58,263 bases of DNA from Bdellovibrionales bacterium (GCA_021731045.1 JAKFYE010000012.1:1-58263); one strand, 5' to 3'; numbered from the stretch's first letter, positions 14,256-25,573 are shown. Numbers and translations: made by a program. Notes: generated by a model from the letters alone, not told the origin.

Positions 14256-15872
14256 CTAACTGTGGCCCAACTCTTTTAATAAAATTTCGCCTAAAGCTTG
14301 TGTTTTAGCGGGACCAAAACCAAACACGTTTTCTAATTCCTGAAGCGACATCGGATTTTTATTGGCAAGATCAATTAAAGTACGATCACTAAAAATAATG
14401 AAAGCCGGAATGTCGTTTTCTTTAGCGTATTCGCGACGCCAATCTTTTAGTAACAACATGCGCGCTTCAGCTTGAGAATCCTTAATTTCAAAAGTGGATT
14501 TTTTAGTTTTGGATTCTCTATTTAGAGCCTTTTTAAGTTTCACTTTCTTTTCTGACTTTTCTCCCGATTTTCCTTCGGATGCGTATGCAAAAACAGGTTT
14601 CTCTACGATCCACTCTGATGTCGACGCGCAAACATCGCAATGTCCACATGCCGTGATTCTTTCGAAATCTTTAAAATACGTCAAAATGCCTGCGTGGCGA
14701 CATTCGTAAGACTCTGCAAACTGAGTCATCGCATTGAGCCCATCCCAACGACGACTGATCACATCGCGAGCCGCTGTCGATTGTTGAATAAAATAAGATT
14801 GTAGACCTTTATCTTTTTTTGAATAAAGCAAAAGACAGCGAGACATCTGACCGTCTCGTCCTGCCCGCCCCATCTCTTGATAAAAAGACTCTATGTTTGC
14901 AGGCATTTGGTAATGCGTAACCAAGCGAACATTCGGATAATCGATTCCCATTCCAAAGGCATTCGTGGCCGTGAGAATTCTAAGCTCTGCACGGTCGAAT
15001 TTCTCTTGAACCTCTTTGCGGGTTTCAGCTCCTAAACCCGCATGATAATAACTGACCCCTTCAAAATAAGTTTGCAAACGAGTCGCAAGATCTTCGGCTT
15101 GCTGACGCGTTCCGCAGTATATTAAAATGCGGCCCTCAGGTGTTTTCGTAATCGCATTTTTTAAAAAATGAAACTTAAACTCATCATCAATACATGTTTC
15201 AGCTTGGTAAAAAAGATTGGGACGGTAAAAGCCGTGCGTATGACGATCGGGTTTATTCATTCGCAATTGGTAGCTGACATCTGCCAGAACCGGTGGTGTG
15301 GCCGTGGCAGTTAGAGCTAGAATCGGAACATCTGGCCGTAAATCTCTTAACAAACATAGTTTATGAAAGTCTTCACGAAAATCAGGCCCCCATTGTGAAA
15401 CGCAATGAGCTTCATCAATCGCAAAGAGGACTATGTTTTGTTTTTTAATCCAATCGGCAAATCCAGGGTTTTGTACGCGTTCAGGAGACAGATACAAAAC
15501 AAATGTTCCGCACGTTTTGATCCGAGAAAACACGTCACGCTTTTCATCTAATCCTTGCCCTGAGTGTAAGCAACCGGCCGGAATATTCATATTATTGAGC
15601 TGACGAACCTGATCTTTCATCAGCGCTATTAATGGCGAAATAACAATCACCAGGCCGTTCAAAACTACAGCAGGCAGCTGATAACAAAGCGATTTGCCTC
15701 CGCCCGTCGGCATAACGGCTAAAGCGTCTTTACGCTGGAGCACAGATTTAATAATATTGAGTTGGCCTTTGCGAAAAGTGTTAAGACCAAACCGCTCTTG
15801 CAATACATTTTGCAAGACCTGATCTGAGAGCAACTCTTGATGTGATGACGTTCGTGTTTCTAGCAAAAGCAT
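14256..15872 (-). CDS. recQ: RecQ-family ATP-dependent DNA helicase
   Basis: A 3'-5' DNA helicase of recombination and fork repair. Counted from the ATG at 15872, the protein shows Walker A PTGGGKS (55-61), the DEAH box (153-156), the RecQ loop SQWGPDFRED, the arginine-finger motif GRAGRDG (335-341), four zinc ligands (Cys 391, 409, 412, 415) and a C-terminal HRDC domain (about 465-538). The middle winged-helix region is shortened and replaced by a lysine-rich linker (about 430-460). At 538 residues it is a compact RecQ. An upstream TTG start at 15890 is possible. The gene stands upstream of the CDF transporter. Confidence 0.9.
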   Translation of the reverse strand: MLLLETRTSSHQELLSDQVLQNVLQERFGLNTFRKGQLNIIKSVLQRKDALAVMPTGGGKSLCYQLPAVVLNGLVIVISPLIALMKDQVRQLNNMNIPAGCLHSGQGLDEKRDVFSRIKTCGTFVLYLSPERVQNPGFADWIKKQNIVLFAIDEAHCVSQWGPDFREDFHKLCLLRDLRPDVPILALTATATPPVLADVSYQLRMNKPDRHTHGFYRPNLFYQAETCIDDEFKFHFLKNAITKTPEGRILIYCGTRQQAEDLATRLQTYFEGVSYYHAGLGAETRKEVQEKFDRAELRILTATNAFGMGIDYPNVRLVTHYQMPANIESFYQEMGRAGRDGQMSRCLLLYSKKDKGLQSYFIQQSTAARDVISRRWDGLNAMTQFAESYECRHAGILTYFKDFERITACGHCDVCASTSEWIVEKPVFAYASEGKSGEKSEKKVKLKKALNRESKTKKSTFEIKDSQAEARMLLLKDWRREYAKENDIPAFIIFSDRTLIDLANKNPMSLQELENVFGFGPAKTQALGEILLKELGHS

Positions 15873-16097
15873 TTCTTTCTGACAGAGCAAAGCCTAAGCC
15901 CAACTCTATGCGAATAAAATGACAAACAGCAACTTCAAATATCGAATCTCGAATATAACTCATTGCCAAATCTAAACTTTATTTTTTACTGCGCATCGGA
16001 TTTTATAAATGTTTAGGCCACCTAACGCATTACATTTCTAATGACCTAACGACCCCAAACGGGTTCAAATATATGGAGCGAAGGAATCTCAAGAAAA

Positions 16098-18050
16098 ATG
16101 ATTCATATAGATAGTCTGTTGGACGAATCTGCGGATAACAAAGAGTACTCCGATCAGGTTGAGTGGCTCATTCATATTTTTGAGTGGCTACGCTTGGCGC
16201 GAGACGTTGAGAATCATAAAATTCAGCGTGACCGCGTTTACTCGGTCCGATTTAAATTTTTATTGCAACTGCTCTCACGTAATCCTACTTGGAAACACAA
16301 TTTTGTTTCAAATCTCTCTGCACTGCTTAGACACATGTCTTCAGTCAATATGTTTACCGATGTCGGCATGTCGGTCAATACGAGCTTTGTACAAGAGTTT
16401 ATCCGACGACTTGAAGACAAAGTTCTTCCGCAAAGTGCTCTAACAGAAAACCTCTCCAGTCTTTTACTAGAGGTTTTTCCTAATGAGGAAGAAAGTATTT
16501 TATTTGACTGTATCGACGCTGAAGTTTTTGAGGGATTGCTGGAGCTTTTTGATAAAGATGAAGCTTTAATCAAAAACTTTAAGCAAAATATTTACCTTTC
16601 ACTTTACGTTTTATCAACTCAACTTTTAGCTAATGCCTTTACCGTCCATCGCGAAATTGAAGGTACCATTGGGGAAAGTAAAACTTGGCCTGAAGCTAAA
16701 CTCCAAGAGCTTTTCTCACATAAGACCCTTGAGTCTGTACAACCGCTTTTAGGCGAATTATTTGCACTGATTGATCTGTGTGAAAATCTCAGACAAAAAA
16801 ATTATGATTTAATTCAAGTAAGAGGCATTAAAGTTGAATTTGTATTTTTGCTTGAATCGCAGCGTCGAAGGATTGAAAGAATCCACGCGCTGATCACCTT
16901 GCTTGACGACACTAAACCTCGTGCCGTTTCGGTGCGTCTCTTTATCTCCAATTTAATTTTAAATATTCATCATCAAAAAAGTTTGCGCTCCTTCTTTACT
17001 GAAAACTTAAACTTACTCACGCAGAGAATTGTGCGCCGAAACTCCGACGTCGGCGAGCACTACGTTACGTTTAATTGGGAAGAATTTAAAAAAATGTACC
17101 GCTCGGCAGTTGGTGGTGGTGCGGTGACCTCGGTGACCGTATTTATTAAATTCTTACTGTCTTCATTTGGAATGGCCGGATTTATCAAAGGTATTTTTGA
17201 CAGCCTTAATTATGCGTCGAGCTTTGTTTGCATTCAGAGTTTTGGTTGGACGCTCGCAACCAAACAGCCCTCAGCCACCGCGCCTTATTTGGCGCAATCT
17301 CTTAAACAATCCATCACTGAGTCTCGCAAAGCTATGATTGCGATCCTCAGAACACAGTTTATTGCGGTCCTCGGAAATTTAACTTTAGTGTTTCCCATTT
17401 GCTTTCTTGTTTCGTGGACTCTCCATTATTTTGCACACCCTTTAATGAATGATGAGCACGCGATAGAAATTTTTCAGTCGAGCAATTTTTTTGGTCCCAC
17501 CGCACTTTACGCCGCCTTTACGGGCGTACTTTTATTTTTATCAAGCCTTATTGCTGGTTGGGTAGACAATTGGTTTGTCATTCATAAAATGTCAGATCGT
17601 ATTTCCCATCACCAAAAATTACTTCGCTATTTAGGTAAAGAGCGAACCAAAAAGTTTTCTGAAATTTTACGAAAAAATGCGAACCCCTATGCCGCGAGCA
17701 TTAGTTTAGGATTTCTTCTAGGTTTGGCTCCTCAATATTTAAAATTCATGGGCTTACCTTTAGAAGCTCGACATATCACTCTTCAAACCGGTACCTTTGC
17801 GACGTCTTTGCCGATCGTTTTGATGCAAGGCTTTGAATGGTTTGATCTCATCAATGCGCTTTTAGGTTTATTCTTAATTGGAATTTTAAATATTTCTGTC
17901 AGCTTCAGCTTAGCCCTTGTACTAGCTGCACTTTCTTCAAAAGTCCGAGTCTCACATCTTTGGAGTTTAGTGAAGTGGGGCATGTTCCTGATTTTAACAA
18001 AACCTTGGCTTTTACTTGTACCTGAAGAACGAAACGAATCATCCCATTAG
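16098..18050 (+). CDS. Membrane protein of the 'site-specific recombinase' (Gcr, PF10136-type) family
   Basis: The 650-residue protein has a long helical soluble N-terminal half (about 1-340). The family-typical segment VGEHYVTFNWEEFKKMYRSA leads into a multi-helix membrane part (about 345-640) with LATKQPSATAPYLAQSL and LGLAPQYLKFMGLPL. The family name comes from an old neisserial recombination phenotype. With six or so membrane spans and no recombinase catalytic motif, real recombinase activity is doubtful. It is convergent with the next gene, 2 bp apart. Assignment by pattern memory; function unproven. Confidence 0.75.
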   Translation: MIHIDSLLDESADNKEYSDQVEWLIHIFEWLRLARDVENHKIQRDRVYSVRFKFLLQLLSRNPTWKHNFVSNLSALLRHMSSVNMFTDVGMSVNTSFVQEFIRRLEDKVLPQSALTENLSSLLLEVFPNEEESILFDCIDAEVFEGLLELFDKDEALIKNFKQNIYLSLYVLSTQLLANAFTVHREIEGTIGESKTWPEAKLQELFSHKTLESVQPLLGELFALIDLCENLRQKNYDLIQVRGIKVEFVFLLESQRRRIERIHALITLLDDTKPRAVSVRLFISNLILNIHHQKSLRSFFTENLNLLTQRIVRRNSDVGEHYVTFNWEEFKKMYRSAVGGGAVTSVTVFIKFLLSSFGMAGFIKGIFDSLNYASSFVCIQSFGWTLATKQPSATAPYLAQSLKQSITESRKAMIAILRTQFIAVLGNLTLVFPICFLVSWTLHYFAHPLMNDEHAIEIFQSSNFFGPTALYAAFTGVLLFLSSLIAGWVDNWFVIHKMSDRISHHQKLLRYLGKERTKKFSEILRKNANPYAASISLGFLLGLAPQYLKFMGLPLEARHITLQTGTFATSLPIVLMQGFEWFDLINALLGLFLIGILNISVSFSLALVLAALSSKVRVSHLWSLVKWGMFLILTKPWLLLVPEERNESSH

Positions 18051-18052
18051 AA

Positions 18053-18724
18053 TTAAGCGATTTTTTTAATCTTAGCTAACTTTAACTCAGTCTGAATAAG
18101 TTTCTCTTTCAGCTGGTTGTTTTCATTTTTAAGTTGAATGACTTTGCGTCTTAGAAGTTCAAGTTCATTTTTAGGCTCACCCGCAAATGCCGGAGCTGTG
18201 GTCGCTGTAATACTAGAAACTGTGTTCATCGGCGCAGACGGTGATGATATCGGTATTTGTGCCAAAGTTTCTTCGATATTAGATTCAATAATGACTGAAG
18301 AATCGGTTTTAATAATGCCTTGAGAAATCAGAGAGCGCGCCTGTGTAATCACCTGCACCAAAACGGTGTTGAGTTCGCCCGCCGTTGGTTTTTTAATTGC
18401 GATCATACGCTCGACTCGTTTAAGGCGCATACCCGTAACGGTGGCCATTATTTTTGCTTGAGCTTCCGGCGTAAAATCACCTTGGGCTAACATGGCAATC
18501 GCCAAATCCGGCAGCCATTCTGTTACTAATGTCAGAACAGATAAATCCCATGAGATAATTTTTCTGATCGTGAGCATTTTGCTTTGAATGGCCTCGGCCC
18601 AAACCTGATCTTCTTCTTGAATGAGCTGTAAAAACTTTTCTTGTTTTACCTGTCCTGCTGACTCCACGATTGCTAGGAGTTGGATAAATCCACCTGTTTT
18701 TTTATAGCGGGCAAGCATACTCAT
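18053..18724 (-). CDS. FliG-like helical-repeat protein with C-terminal coiled coil
   Basis: Residues of about 1-120 (MLARYKKTGGFIQLLAIVES, then KMLTIRKIISWD) look like a FliG middle/C-terminal helical module of the kind found as stand-alone proteins in Bdellovibrio relatives. A Ser/Thr/Ala-rich linker (about 150-185) is followed by a leucine-zipper-like coiled coil (about 187-220, LELLRRKVIQLKNENNQLKE). No other flagellar gene is near, so a motor role is not supported. The likeness is weak and from memory; 'hypothetical cytoplasmic protein' is the safe name. Confidence 0.5.
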   Translation of the reverse strand: MSMLARYKKTGGFIQLLAIVESAGQVKQEKFLQLIQEEDQVWAEAIQSKMLTIRKIISWDLSVLTLVTEWLPDLAIAMLAQGDFTPEAQAKIMATVTGMRLKRVERMIAIKKPTAGELNTVLVQVITQARSLISQGIIKTDSSVIIESNIEETLAQIPISSPSAPMNTVSSITATTAPAFAGEPKNELELLRRKVIQLKNENNQLKEKLIQTELKLAKIKKIA

Positions 18725-18825
18725 AGAAGTCCTTCTTCTATTCTTCCTATCGGATAAAGTGCATAAGGCAATAAAGCCGAAATCCTATTTTTATTGTCTT
18801 ATTTTGAGAAAATACGACATGGATA

Positions 18826-20871
18826 TTAATGGTTAACAGGTATACCGAAACCCTCGGCACTAAAATTGTGAATGCGTTCGATTAAAGCTAGACGATTTAC
18901 CGGTTTTGTTAAGTGATCATTAAAACCCGCATTTAAGCACCTACGACGCTCACTCACCATCGCGTGGGCAGTTAATGCAATAATCGGTTTTAAAAAGCCG
19001 CTTTCGCGAAGTTGAGTTGTGGCTCCGTATCCATCTAGCTCTGGCATTTGAATATCCATCAGTACGACGTCATGATTTCCGAGAAGTGCCTTTCTGACGC
19101 CCTCTAAACCATTGTTTGCCAATTCTACCTCTGCCCCCGCTTTATTTAAAAAACGACTGACGAGCATTTGATTGTCATGTGAATCTTCAACCAATAAAAC
19201 TTTTATACCTTGAAGAGTCAGATTTTCATTCGAAGATTTTGGAGGCTCAACAGCCACCGAATCCAGCATTAAGAAATTCGTATATGTAACATGGTCTAAT
19301 GGTCCTGATTTGATAGTGATTTTGAAAATACAACCACTGCTAGGTTCGCTTTCTTTAACAACAACGTCTCCACCTAAAGCGATGGCAAGGCGTTTTGAAA
19401 GCGCAAGCCCCAATCCCGTACCGCCGTATTTTCTCGTCGTCGAAGTATCGGCCTGAGTGAATGGTTGAAACAAACCATCAATTTGTTCTGCAGTTAAACC
19501 TGGTCCTGAATCTTTAACTGTCAGACAAAATAAGGACTCAGCTTCGTTGGGAAGAAACGAAGTCACAACTTCAATTTTTCCATTCGGACTAAATTTGATA
19601 GCATTACCTACGACATTAATAAGAATTTGTCGAAACCGTGTACGATCTGTTCTGATCGTAGTGGGAATTTCGCCTTCGTTGGTAAATATTAGCTCTAGGC
19701 CCTTGTCTTTGGCTGCTAAAGTCAAAGAAGAATTCACGTCGTTTAACAGTTCGGCCACTTGGATATCTGTATTTTCAATGTCTATTTTTCCGGCCTCTAC
19801 CTTTGAAAGATCTAAAATTTCATCGATAATTTTTGAAAGTTGCTCGCCGTTTCGACGAATAGTCGAAATAAAATCAGATTGCTCTGAAATATTCAGGTTT
19901 GGGTTGATCAATAATTCAGCAAATCCTAATATTGCACCTAGCGGCGTACGAATCTCATGGCTCATATTCGCTAAGAATCGACTTTTAGCTTTGCTGGCCG
20001 CGTCTGCGGCTTCTTTTGCACGTAAGAGTTCTTCTTGTACGAGTTTTTGATCATGAATGTCAGTCGCAGTTCCAATCCAACTGCAAAGTTCAGACATATT
20101 ATCGAACTCCGGCATAATACGAATCAAATGCCATCGGTATTCTCCGTCTAGATTTTGTCGAAGACGACATTCAGCTTCAAAACCAATTTTACTTTTAATG
20201 GCGTCGGCCCACTTTAAGTCAAATTCTTTTATATCTTCAGGGTCAAATATAAGGCGCCAACCAATTCCCACGCTATGTTCAAGAGACAAACCTGAGTACG
20301 TGTGCCAAAATTGATTGGGATATTCTAATTGTCCTTCTTTATTTGAACGCCACACCATTTGTGGAATGGCGTCCGCAAGCCCTTGATAACGGCGGCGACT
20401 TTCAAGTTCTAATTCGGCTAATATACGTGCGCGATCACGACGCTCGATATCTCGAAACGCCCGCTCCTGCTCCATCAACTTTCGATTTTTTTTATATAAA
20501 TCAACAAAGACGGCCACTTTTGATTTTAAAATCTGCGGATCAAAAGGTTTCAAAATATAATCAACGGCACCAACTTTATAACCTGTCGCTATGTAACGTT
20601 CGGCTTTATTAATCGCGGTGACGAAAATAATTGGAATATTTTTTGACCGTTCCCGTTGCTTAATTACAGTCGCAGTTTCGTAGCCATCCATATCCGGCAT
20701 TTGCACGTCCATAAGAATAACGGCAAAATCATGTGCCAGCACCTTTGCAAGTGCCTCTTGTCCAGAGCTAGCCTTTATTAAATTGTATTCCGGATTCGTT
20801 AAGACAGCCTCGAGGGTGACTAAACCCTCGGGCCGATCATCAACAATAAGAACGTCTACCTTTTCGGTCAC
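18826..20871 (-). CDS. Hybrid histidine kinase: REC-PAS-HisKA-HATPase-REC
   Basis: An N-terminal receiver (phosphoacceptor Asp55 in ILMDVQMPDMDG) is followed by a PAS domain (about 165-285) and HisKA with His305 (ANMSHEIRTPLGAILG). The HATPase follows (about 405-525, N box near GNAIKF, GGTGLGLALSKRLA) and a C-terminal receiver with Asp606 (VVLMDIQMPELDGYG). There is no membrane segment, so it is cytoplasmic and probably takes its signal from a partner through the first receiver. The start is GTG and overlaps the stop of the upstream tandem-HAMP kinase by 4 bp, which points to coupled synthesis and a common phosphorelay. Confidence 0.93.
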   Translation of the reverse strand: MTEKVDVLIVDDRPEGLVTLEAVLTNPEYNLIKASSGQEALAKVLAHDFAVILMDVQMPDMDGYETATVIKQRERSKNIPIIFVTAINKAERYIATGYKVGAVDYILKPFDPQILKSKVAVFVDLYKKNRKLMEQERAFRDIERRDRARILAELELESRRRYQGLADAIPQMVWRSNKEGQLEYPNQFWHTYSGLSLEHSVGIGWRLIFDPEDIKEFDLKWADAIKSKIGFEAECRLRQNLDGEYRWHLIRIMPEFDNMSELCSWIGTATDIHDQKLVQEELLRAKEAADAASKAKSRFLANMSHEIRTPLGAILGFAELLINPNLNISEQSDFISTIRRNGEQLSKIIDEILDLSKVEAGKIDIENTDIQVAELLNDVNSSLTLAAKDKGLELIFTNEGEIPTTIRTDRTRFRQILINVVGNAIKFSPNGKIEVVTSFLPNEAESLFCLTVKDSGPGLTAEQIDGLFQPFTQADTSTTRKYGGTGLGLALSKRLAIALGGDVVVKESEPSSGCIFKITIKSGPLDHVTYTNFLMLDSVAVEPPKSSNENLTLQGIKVLLVEDSHDNQMLVSRFLNKAGAEVELANNGLEGVRKALLGNHDVVLMDIQMPELDGYGATTQLRESGFLKPIIALTAHAMVSERRRCLNAGFNDHLTKPVNRLALIERIHNFSAEGFGIPVNH

Positions 20872-23800
20872 ACTGACGTCTCAGCAACAACTTCGGTTTT
20901 TGCAAACCAAACGTACATAAGCGCTAATAAGTTATTGGAGTCGACAGGTTTAGTAATGTAATCCGAAGCTCCCGCAGCCAAGCATTGTTCGCGATCACCT
21001 TTCATCGCTTTTGCTGTCAAAGAAATAATCGGGATCGTACTAAACTCTGGCATCTTACGAATTGTCTGAATGGCTTGTAACCCATCCATTTCTGGCATCA
21101 TCGTATCCATCAACACCAAGTCAATCTTCGGATTGTCTTGAAGACTCTTAATTGCAAGCTTACCGTTTTCTGCGTAAGTCACAACCATACCTTTCGCTTC
21201 TAGTATGCTCGTAACCGCAAAAATATTTCGCATATCATCGTCAACAATGAGTACACGTTTACCGGTAAAGTCGGCTTCTTTTGGTAGCGACGGAATCAAA
21301 GGAATCACATCGCTGTCACCAGTTTTCAAAGTTCCATCATGTCCTGAATATTTTTGAGGTAAGTAGAGAACGAACGTACTGCCTTCGCCTGGAATACTTT
21401 CAACTTCAATCATACCGCCCAAGAGACGTGCAATTTCGCGACTGATAGTAAGTCCTAGCCCCGTGCCGCCGTATTTTCTGCTGGTCGTTCCGTCAGCCTG
21501 TTGGAAGGCCTCAAAAATAAGTTTTTGCTTCGCCGCTGGAATTCCGATCCCAGTATCTTTAACTACAAACGCGATTACGTTTTTAGTTTGATTGAGTGTT
21601 TCAACATCGAAACGACGATGTTTATCCGCAAGCTGAATTTTGAGCGTCACGCCACCATGTTCTGTAAATTTGAATGCATTTGAGAGCAAGTTTTTCAAGA
21701 TCTGCTGCAAACGATTCTCGTCGGTGAACATTGTTTTAGGAAGCGCGGTATCGGTTTCGATTTTGAATTCCAAATTCTTGTGATCCGCGACCGGCTTGAA
21801 GGTTTGATCCAAGTACTCATGAATCTGAGAAATTTTAACACCTTTCGCATCCACTGGCATTTTGCCCGCTTCAACTTTAGAAAGATCCAGAATTTCATTG
21901 ATGAGCGCGAGGAGGTCTTGTCCTGCTGAATTGATTGTATCTGCGTATTTAACTTGATCCGCGTTAAGATTTTTACTTCTGTTCTCAGACAGTGTCTTTG
22001 AAAGAATTAATAAACTGTTCAACGGTGTTCTTAACTCATGTGACATATTCGCTAAGAACTCAGACTTGTACTTAGAAATAAGCGAGAGTTGCTCTGCCTT
22101 CTCTTCCAAGCTTCGCGATGCCAATTCTACTTCTTGGTTTTTAACCTCAAGTAGTTTTGCTTTGTCTTCAAGTTCTTTGGCTTGAGCTTCAAGTTCAGCG
22201 TTAGATTTTTTAAGCTCCTGGAGAAGTTCTTCTGTTCTCATCGAAGACGAGATCATATTTAAGATAACACCAATGGAGTCCATCAACTGATCTAAGAAGT
22301 TCAGGTAGTTTTGAGAGAACGGTTTGAACGAGGCCAACTCAATAACCGCTTTCAATTCTCCCTCGAACAGCACCGGCAAAACTACGATATTGACAGGAGA
22401 TCCTTCACCTAAACTTGAACCAATACGAATATAATCGTCTGGCGGGTTCGTAATAAGAATTGGTTTTTTTTCAAATGCACATTGCCCGATCAATCCTTCT
22501 TTTAACTTGTATTTGCTCGCTAAATTTTTGCGTTCATTAAATGCGTACGTTGCGATCAAGCTTAATGTGAGCTGTTCATGCTCACCATCAGCAAAGAAGA
22601 ATGTACCTAAACGCGCATCCACAAGCGGAGTCACCTCTGACATAATCAGTTGCGCTACCGAGGTAATACTTCGTTGTCCTTGCATCATCCCTGAGAATTT
22701 TGCGAGGTTTGTTTTTAGCCAATCTTGCTCGGTATTTTTTTGAGTTGTATCCTTTAGATTTCCGATCATCTGGTTAATATTATCTTTAAGGGCCGCCACT
22801 TCGCCTTGGGCTTCCACCGCGATCGATCGGGTTAAATCCCCTTTCGTCACCGCGGTCGACACTTCTGCGATCGCTCTTACTTGCGCCGTTAAGTTACCCG
22901 CAAGCTGATTCACGTTGTCGGTCAAATCTTTCCACGTACCGGCAGCGCCTGGCACCTTGGCTTGTCCGCCCAATTTTCCTTCGATACCCACTTCCCGTGC
23001 GACCGAAGTCACTTGATCGGCAAATGTTCGAAGCGTGTCCGTCATGTCGTTAATTGTTTCAGCAAGGGCCGCCACCTCCCCTTTCGCTTCAAGTACGAAT
23101 TTTTGACTTAAGTCGCCGTTCGCAACCGCGGTCACAACTTTTACGATCCCGCGCACTTGTTTCGTTAAGTTTGAGGCCATGAAGTTCACGTTTTCAGTTA
23201 AATCTTTCCATGTTCCTGACACACCAGGCACCCGAGCTTGAGCTCCGAGTTTTCCTTCAATACCCACTTCCCGCGCGACCGTTGTCACTTGATCGGCAAA
23301 TGTTCGAAGCGTGTCAGTCATGTTGTTGATTGTTTCAGCAAGGGCTGCCACTTCCCCTTTCGCTTCAAGTACGAACTTTTGACTTAAATCGCCGTTCGCA
23401 ACCGCGGTCACAACTTTTACGATCCCTCGCACTTGCTTCGTTAAGTTTGAGGCCATGAAATTCACGTTGTCGGTCAAATCTTTCCACGTTCCCGACACCC
23501 CTTTCACATCTGCTTGTCCGCCCAACTTTCCTTCGGTACCCACTTCTTTCGCCACTCGAGTCACTTCCGCTGCGAATGAGTTCAGCTGATCCACCATCAC
23601 GTTGATCGTGTTTTTAAGTTCAAGGATCTCACCTTTTGCATCCACCGTAATTTTTTGTGATAAGTCACCTTTTGCAACCGCAGTGGTTACTTTCGCGATG
23701 TTACGCACTTGCGCCGTTAAGTTACCTGCAAGACCGTTCACGTTGTCGGTCAAATCTTTCCATGTACCGGCAACCCCTTTCACATCGGCCTGACCGCCCA

Positions 23801-25397
23801 GTTTTCCTTCGGTACCCACTTCTTTCGCCACCCGAGTTACTTCCGCTGCGAAGGACCTCAGTGTGTCCACCATCGTATTAATTGTATCTTTTAGCTCGAG
23901 AATTTCACCTTTCGCATCCACCGTAATTTTTTGTGATAAGTCACCTGTCGCAACCGCGGTCGTCACCTTTGCGATGTTACGAACTTGCGCCGTTAAGTTA
24001 CCCGCAAGACCGTTCACGTTGTCGGTCAAATCTTTCCATGTTCCCGACACCCCTTTCACATCTGCCTGACCGCCCAGTTTTCCTTCGGTACCCACTTCTT
24101 TCGCCACCCGAGTCACCTCGGCTGCGAATGATCGAAGCTGATCCACCATCGTATTAATTGTATTTTTAAGCTCCAAGATTTCACCACGGGCATCCACCGT
24201 GATTTTTTGTGATAAGTCACCTGTTGCCACTGCGGTCGTCACCTTTGCGATGTTACGAACTTGCGCGGTTAAATTACCCGCAAGACCGTTCACGTTGTCG
24301 GTCAAATCTTTCCATGTTCCCGACACCCCTTTCACATCGGCCTGACCACCCAGTTTTCCTTCGGTACCCACTTCTTTCGCCACCCGAGTCACCTCAGCTG
24401 CGAACGAAGATAACTGATCCACCATCACGTTGATGGTATTTTTTAATTCGTAAATTTCGCCCTTTGCATCCACCGTAATTTTTTGGGACAAATCGCCTTT
24501 TGCCACCGCAGTGGTCACCTTCGCGATATTACGAACCTGATCCGTTAAGTTACCGGCGAGACCATTCACGTTATCCACGAGATCTCTCCAAATACCAGAG
24601 GCCCCTTTCACGTCTGCTTGTCCACCGAGTTTTCCTTCCGTACCCACTTCTTTCGCCACCCGAGTCACTTCAGATGCGAATGAATTGAGCTGATCCACCA
24701 TCGTATTCACGGTTAACCCAATGCGATGATATTCACCTTTTAGAGGTCGACTGTCGATTTCCATAGACATTTTTTGTGACAAATCTCCTTTTGCCACCGA
24801 CGTGATCACCCGAGCGGCTTCAGTTGTCGGTTGAACGAGATCGCCAATCAAAGCATTGAGAGCGTTCACACTGACAGACCAACTTCCCTTAATATTTCCG
24901 ATCGAAAGTCGCTCGGTCATCTGACCTTCTAAACCCACGATGTTTCGCACGCGCACGATTTCGTTGTTCAAATTTTCATTGAGTTCCACGATATCATTTA
25001 AAACTTCACCGATTTCGGTCACGATTCCATCTTGATCTGTTGGCATTCGCACGCTGAAATCACCCATACGAACCGCTTTCACGATAAATAAAAGTTGCTT
25101 CAATTGCTCTCGAGAAATTTCTGAACTGTGCAGTCCACCTATTTGTCCATAAGCGTAAGAGTTTGTTTTAGTCTCCATGATTGGATCTAAAGTTGACGAC
25201 AATGAGGTCATATCGCGAGAGCCAAGTCGTCTGTCCTTTTTAGACGATTTGGCTTTGCTAGTGGATGCCAGCGCATAAGAATTAATATTTGTTTTCATGC
25301 TGGGAGATCCGACCTCAGAGATTGAGCTCGCAGATGCTTTCGGCGGTGTTTTCAATACTCTGGCATGTTTGCGAGTACCTTTAACAATCGTTTTCAT
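20868..25397 (-). CDS. Soluble tandem-HAMP hybrid histidine kinase
   Basis: The ATG at 25397 ([14 protein letters not shown]) has AAGGAA 8 bp upstream; an in-frame extension to 25490 has no such site. Counted from the ATG, residues of about 90-880 hold nine GDxS-type HAMP units alternating with eight EGKLGGQA...W.DLTDNVN units, a period of 92 residues. GAF (about 930-1075), a coiled coil, HisKA ([14 protein letters not shown], near 1140), HATPase and a receiver ([12 protein letters not shown], near 1445) follow. No membrane segment is present. The layout is that of fungal group III (Nik1-type) osmosensing kinases and their bacterial counterparts. It is the first gene of a coupled pair. Confidence 0.93.
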   Translation of the reverse strand: MKTIVKGTRKHARVLKTPPKASASSISEVGSPSMKTNINSYALASTSKAKSSKKDRRLGSRDMTSLSSTLDPIMETKTNSYAYGQIGGLHSSEISREQLKQLLFIVKAVRMGDFSVRMPTDQDGIVTEIGEVLNDIVELNENLNNEIVRVRNIVGLEGQMTERLSIGNIKGSWSVSVNALNALIGDLVQPTTEAARVITSVAKGDLSQKMSMEIDSRPLKGEYHRIGLTVNTMVDQLNSFASEVTRVAKEVGTEGKLGGQADVKGASGIWRDLVDNVNGLAGNLTDQVRNIAKVTTAVAKGDLSQKITVDAKGEIYELKNTINVMVDQLSSFAAEVTRVAKEVGTEGKLGGQADVKGVSGTWKDLTDNVNGLAGNLTAQVRNIAKVTTAVATGDLSQKITVDARGEILELKNTINTMVDQLRSFAAEVTRVAKEVGTEGKLGGQADVKGVSGTWKDLTDNVNGLAGNLTAQVRNIAKVTTAVATGDLSQKITVDAKGEILELKDTINTMVDTLRSFAAEVTRVAKEVGTEGKLGGQADVKGVAGTWKDLTDNVNGLAGNLTAQVRNIAKVTTAVAKGDLSQKITVDAKGEILELKNTINVMVDQLNSFAAEVTRVAKEVGTEGKLGGQADVKGVSGTWKDLTDNVNFMASNLTKQVRGIVKVVTAVANGDLSQKFVLEAKGEVAALAETINNMTDTLRTFADQVTTVAREVGIEGKLGAQARVPGVSGTWKDLTENVNFMASNLTKQVRGIVKVVTAVANGDLSQKFVLEAKGEVAALAETINDMTDTLRTFADQVTSVAREVGIEGKLGGQAKVPGAAGTWKDLTDNVNQLAGNLTAQVRAIAEVSTAVTKGDLTRSIAVEAQGEVAALKDNINQMIGNLKDTTQKNTEQDWLKTNLAKFSGMMQGQRSITSVAQLIMSEVTPLVDARLGTFFFADGEHEQLTLSLIATYAFNERKNLASKYKLKEGLIGQCAFEKKPILITNPPDDYIRIGSSLGEGSPVNIVVLPVLFEGELKAVIELASFKPFSQNYLNFLDQLMDSIGVILNMISSSMRTEELLQELKKSNAELEAQAKELEDKAKLLEVKNQEVELASRSLEEKAEQLSLISKYKSEFLANMSHELRTPLNSLLILSKTLSENRSKNLNADQVKYADTINSAGQDLLALINEILDLSKVEAGKMPVDAKGVKISQIHEYLDQTFKPVADHKNLEFKIETDTALPKTMFTDENRLQQILKNLLSNAFKFTEHGGVTLKIQLADKHRRFDVETLNQTKNVIAFVVKDTGIGIPAAKQKLIFEAFQQADGTTSRKYGGTGLGLTISREIARLLGGMIEVESIPGEGSTFVLYLPQKYSGHDGTLKTGDSDVIPLIPSLPKEADFTGKRVLIVDDDMRNIFAVTSILEAKGMVVTYAENGKLAIKSLQDNPKIDLVLMDTMMPEMDGLQAIQTIRKMPEFSTIPIISLTAKAMKGDREQCLAAGASDYITKPVDSNNLLALMYVWFAKTEVVAETSV
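22780..25100 (-). repeat. 276-bp tandem DNA repeats encoding the HAMP array
   Basis: The coding DNA repeats with a 276-bp (92-codon) period. For example, the segment encoding [19 protein letters not shown] recurs nearly unchanged, and long tracts such as TTCGGTACCCACTTC reappear one period apart. The central five units are closest in sequence and the outer ones are diverged, as expected for recent internal duplication. Recombination between units would change the array length in steps of 92 residues without breaking the frame. Confidence 0.85.
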
Positions 25398-25541
25398 ATA
25401 AAAATTCCTTGGTTGTAGTTGAATGTAAATACAACGGCAGCGCTTATAAAAAGCCAACTTCATTATTTTAATAACAAGGAATCTTAACAAACAGAGAATT
25501 GTGTTATGAAAGGAAGCGATCCAAAATTAATTTTTCTTTAT

Positions 25542-25573
25542 ACAACAAATGCGCGATTGCACGCATTTGTTGT
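25542..25573. other. Perfect 12-bp stem-loop between two minus-strand genes
   Basis: ACAACAAATGCG (25542-25553) and CGCATTTGTTGT (25562-25573) form a perfect stem with an 8-nt loop. It lies 14 bp past the stop of the 179-residue gene and 145 bp before the tandem-HAMP kinase. No clean T-run follows on the minus strand, so it may be a weak terminator or an mRNA-stability element. Confidence 0.55.

Noticed and set aside
16098-18050. True DNA recombinase beside a mobile element
   Set aside because: The family name suggests it, but the protein has several membrane helices and no tyrosine or serine recombinase motif, and no repeats flank it.
18053-18724. Flagellar motor switch gene fliG
   Set aside because: Only a weak likeness to the FliG helical module, a different C-terminus (coiled coil), and no flagellar neighbours.
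22780-25100. Series of plus-strand open frames at regular 276-bp steps opposite the HAMP array
   Set aside because: They are mirror frames of the repeated coding sequence, low in protein-like character and without starts of their own.
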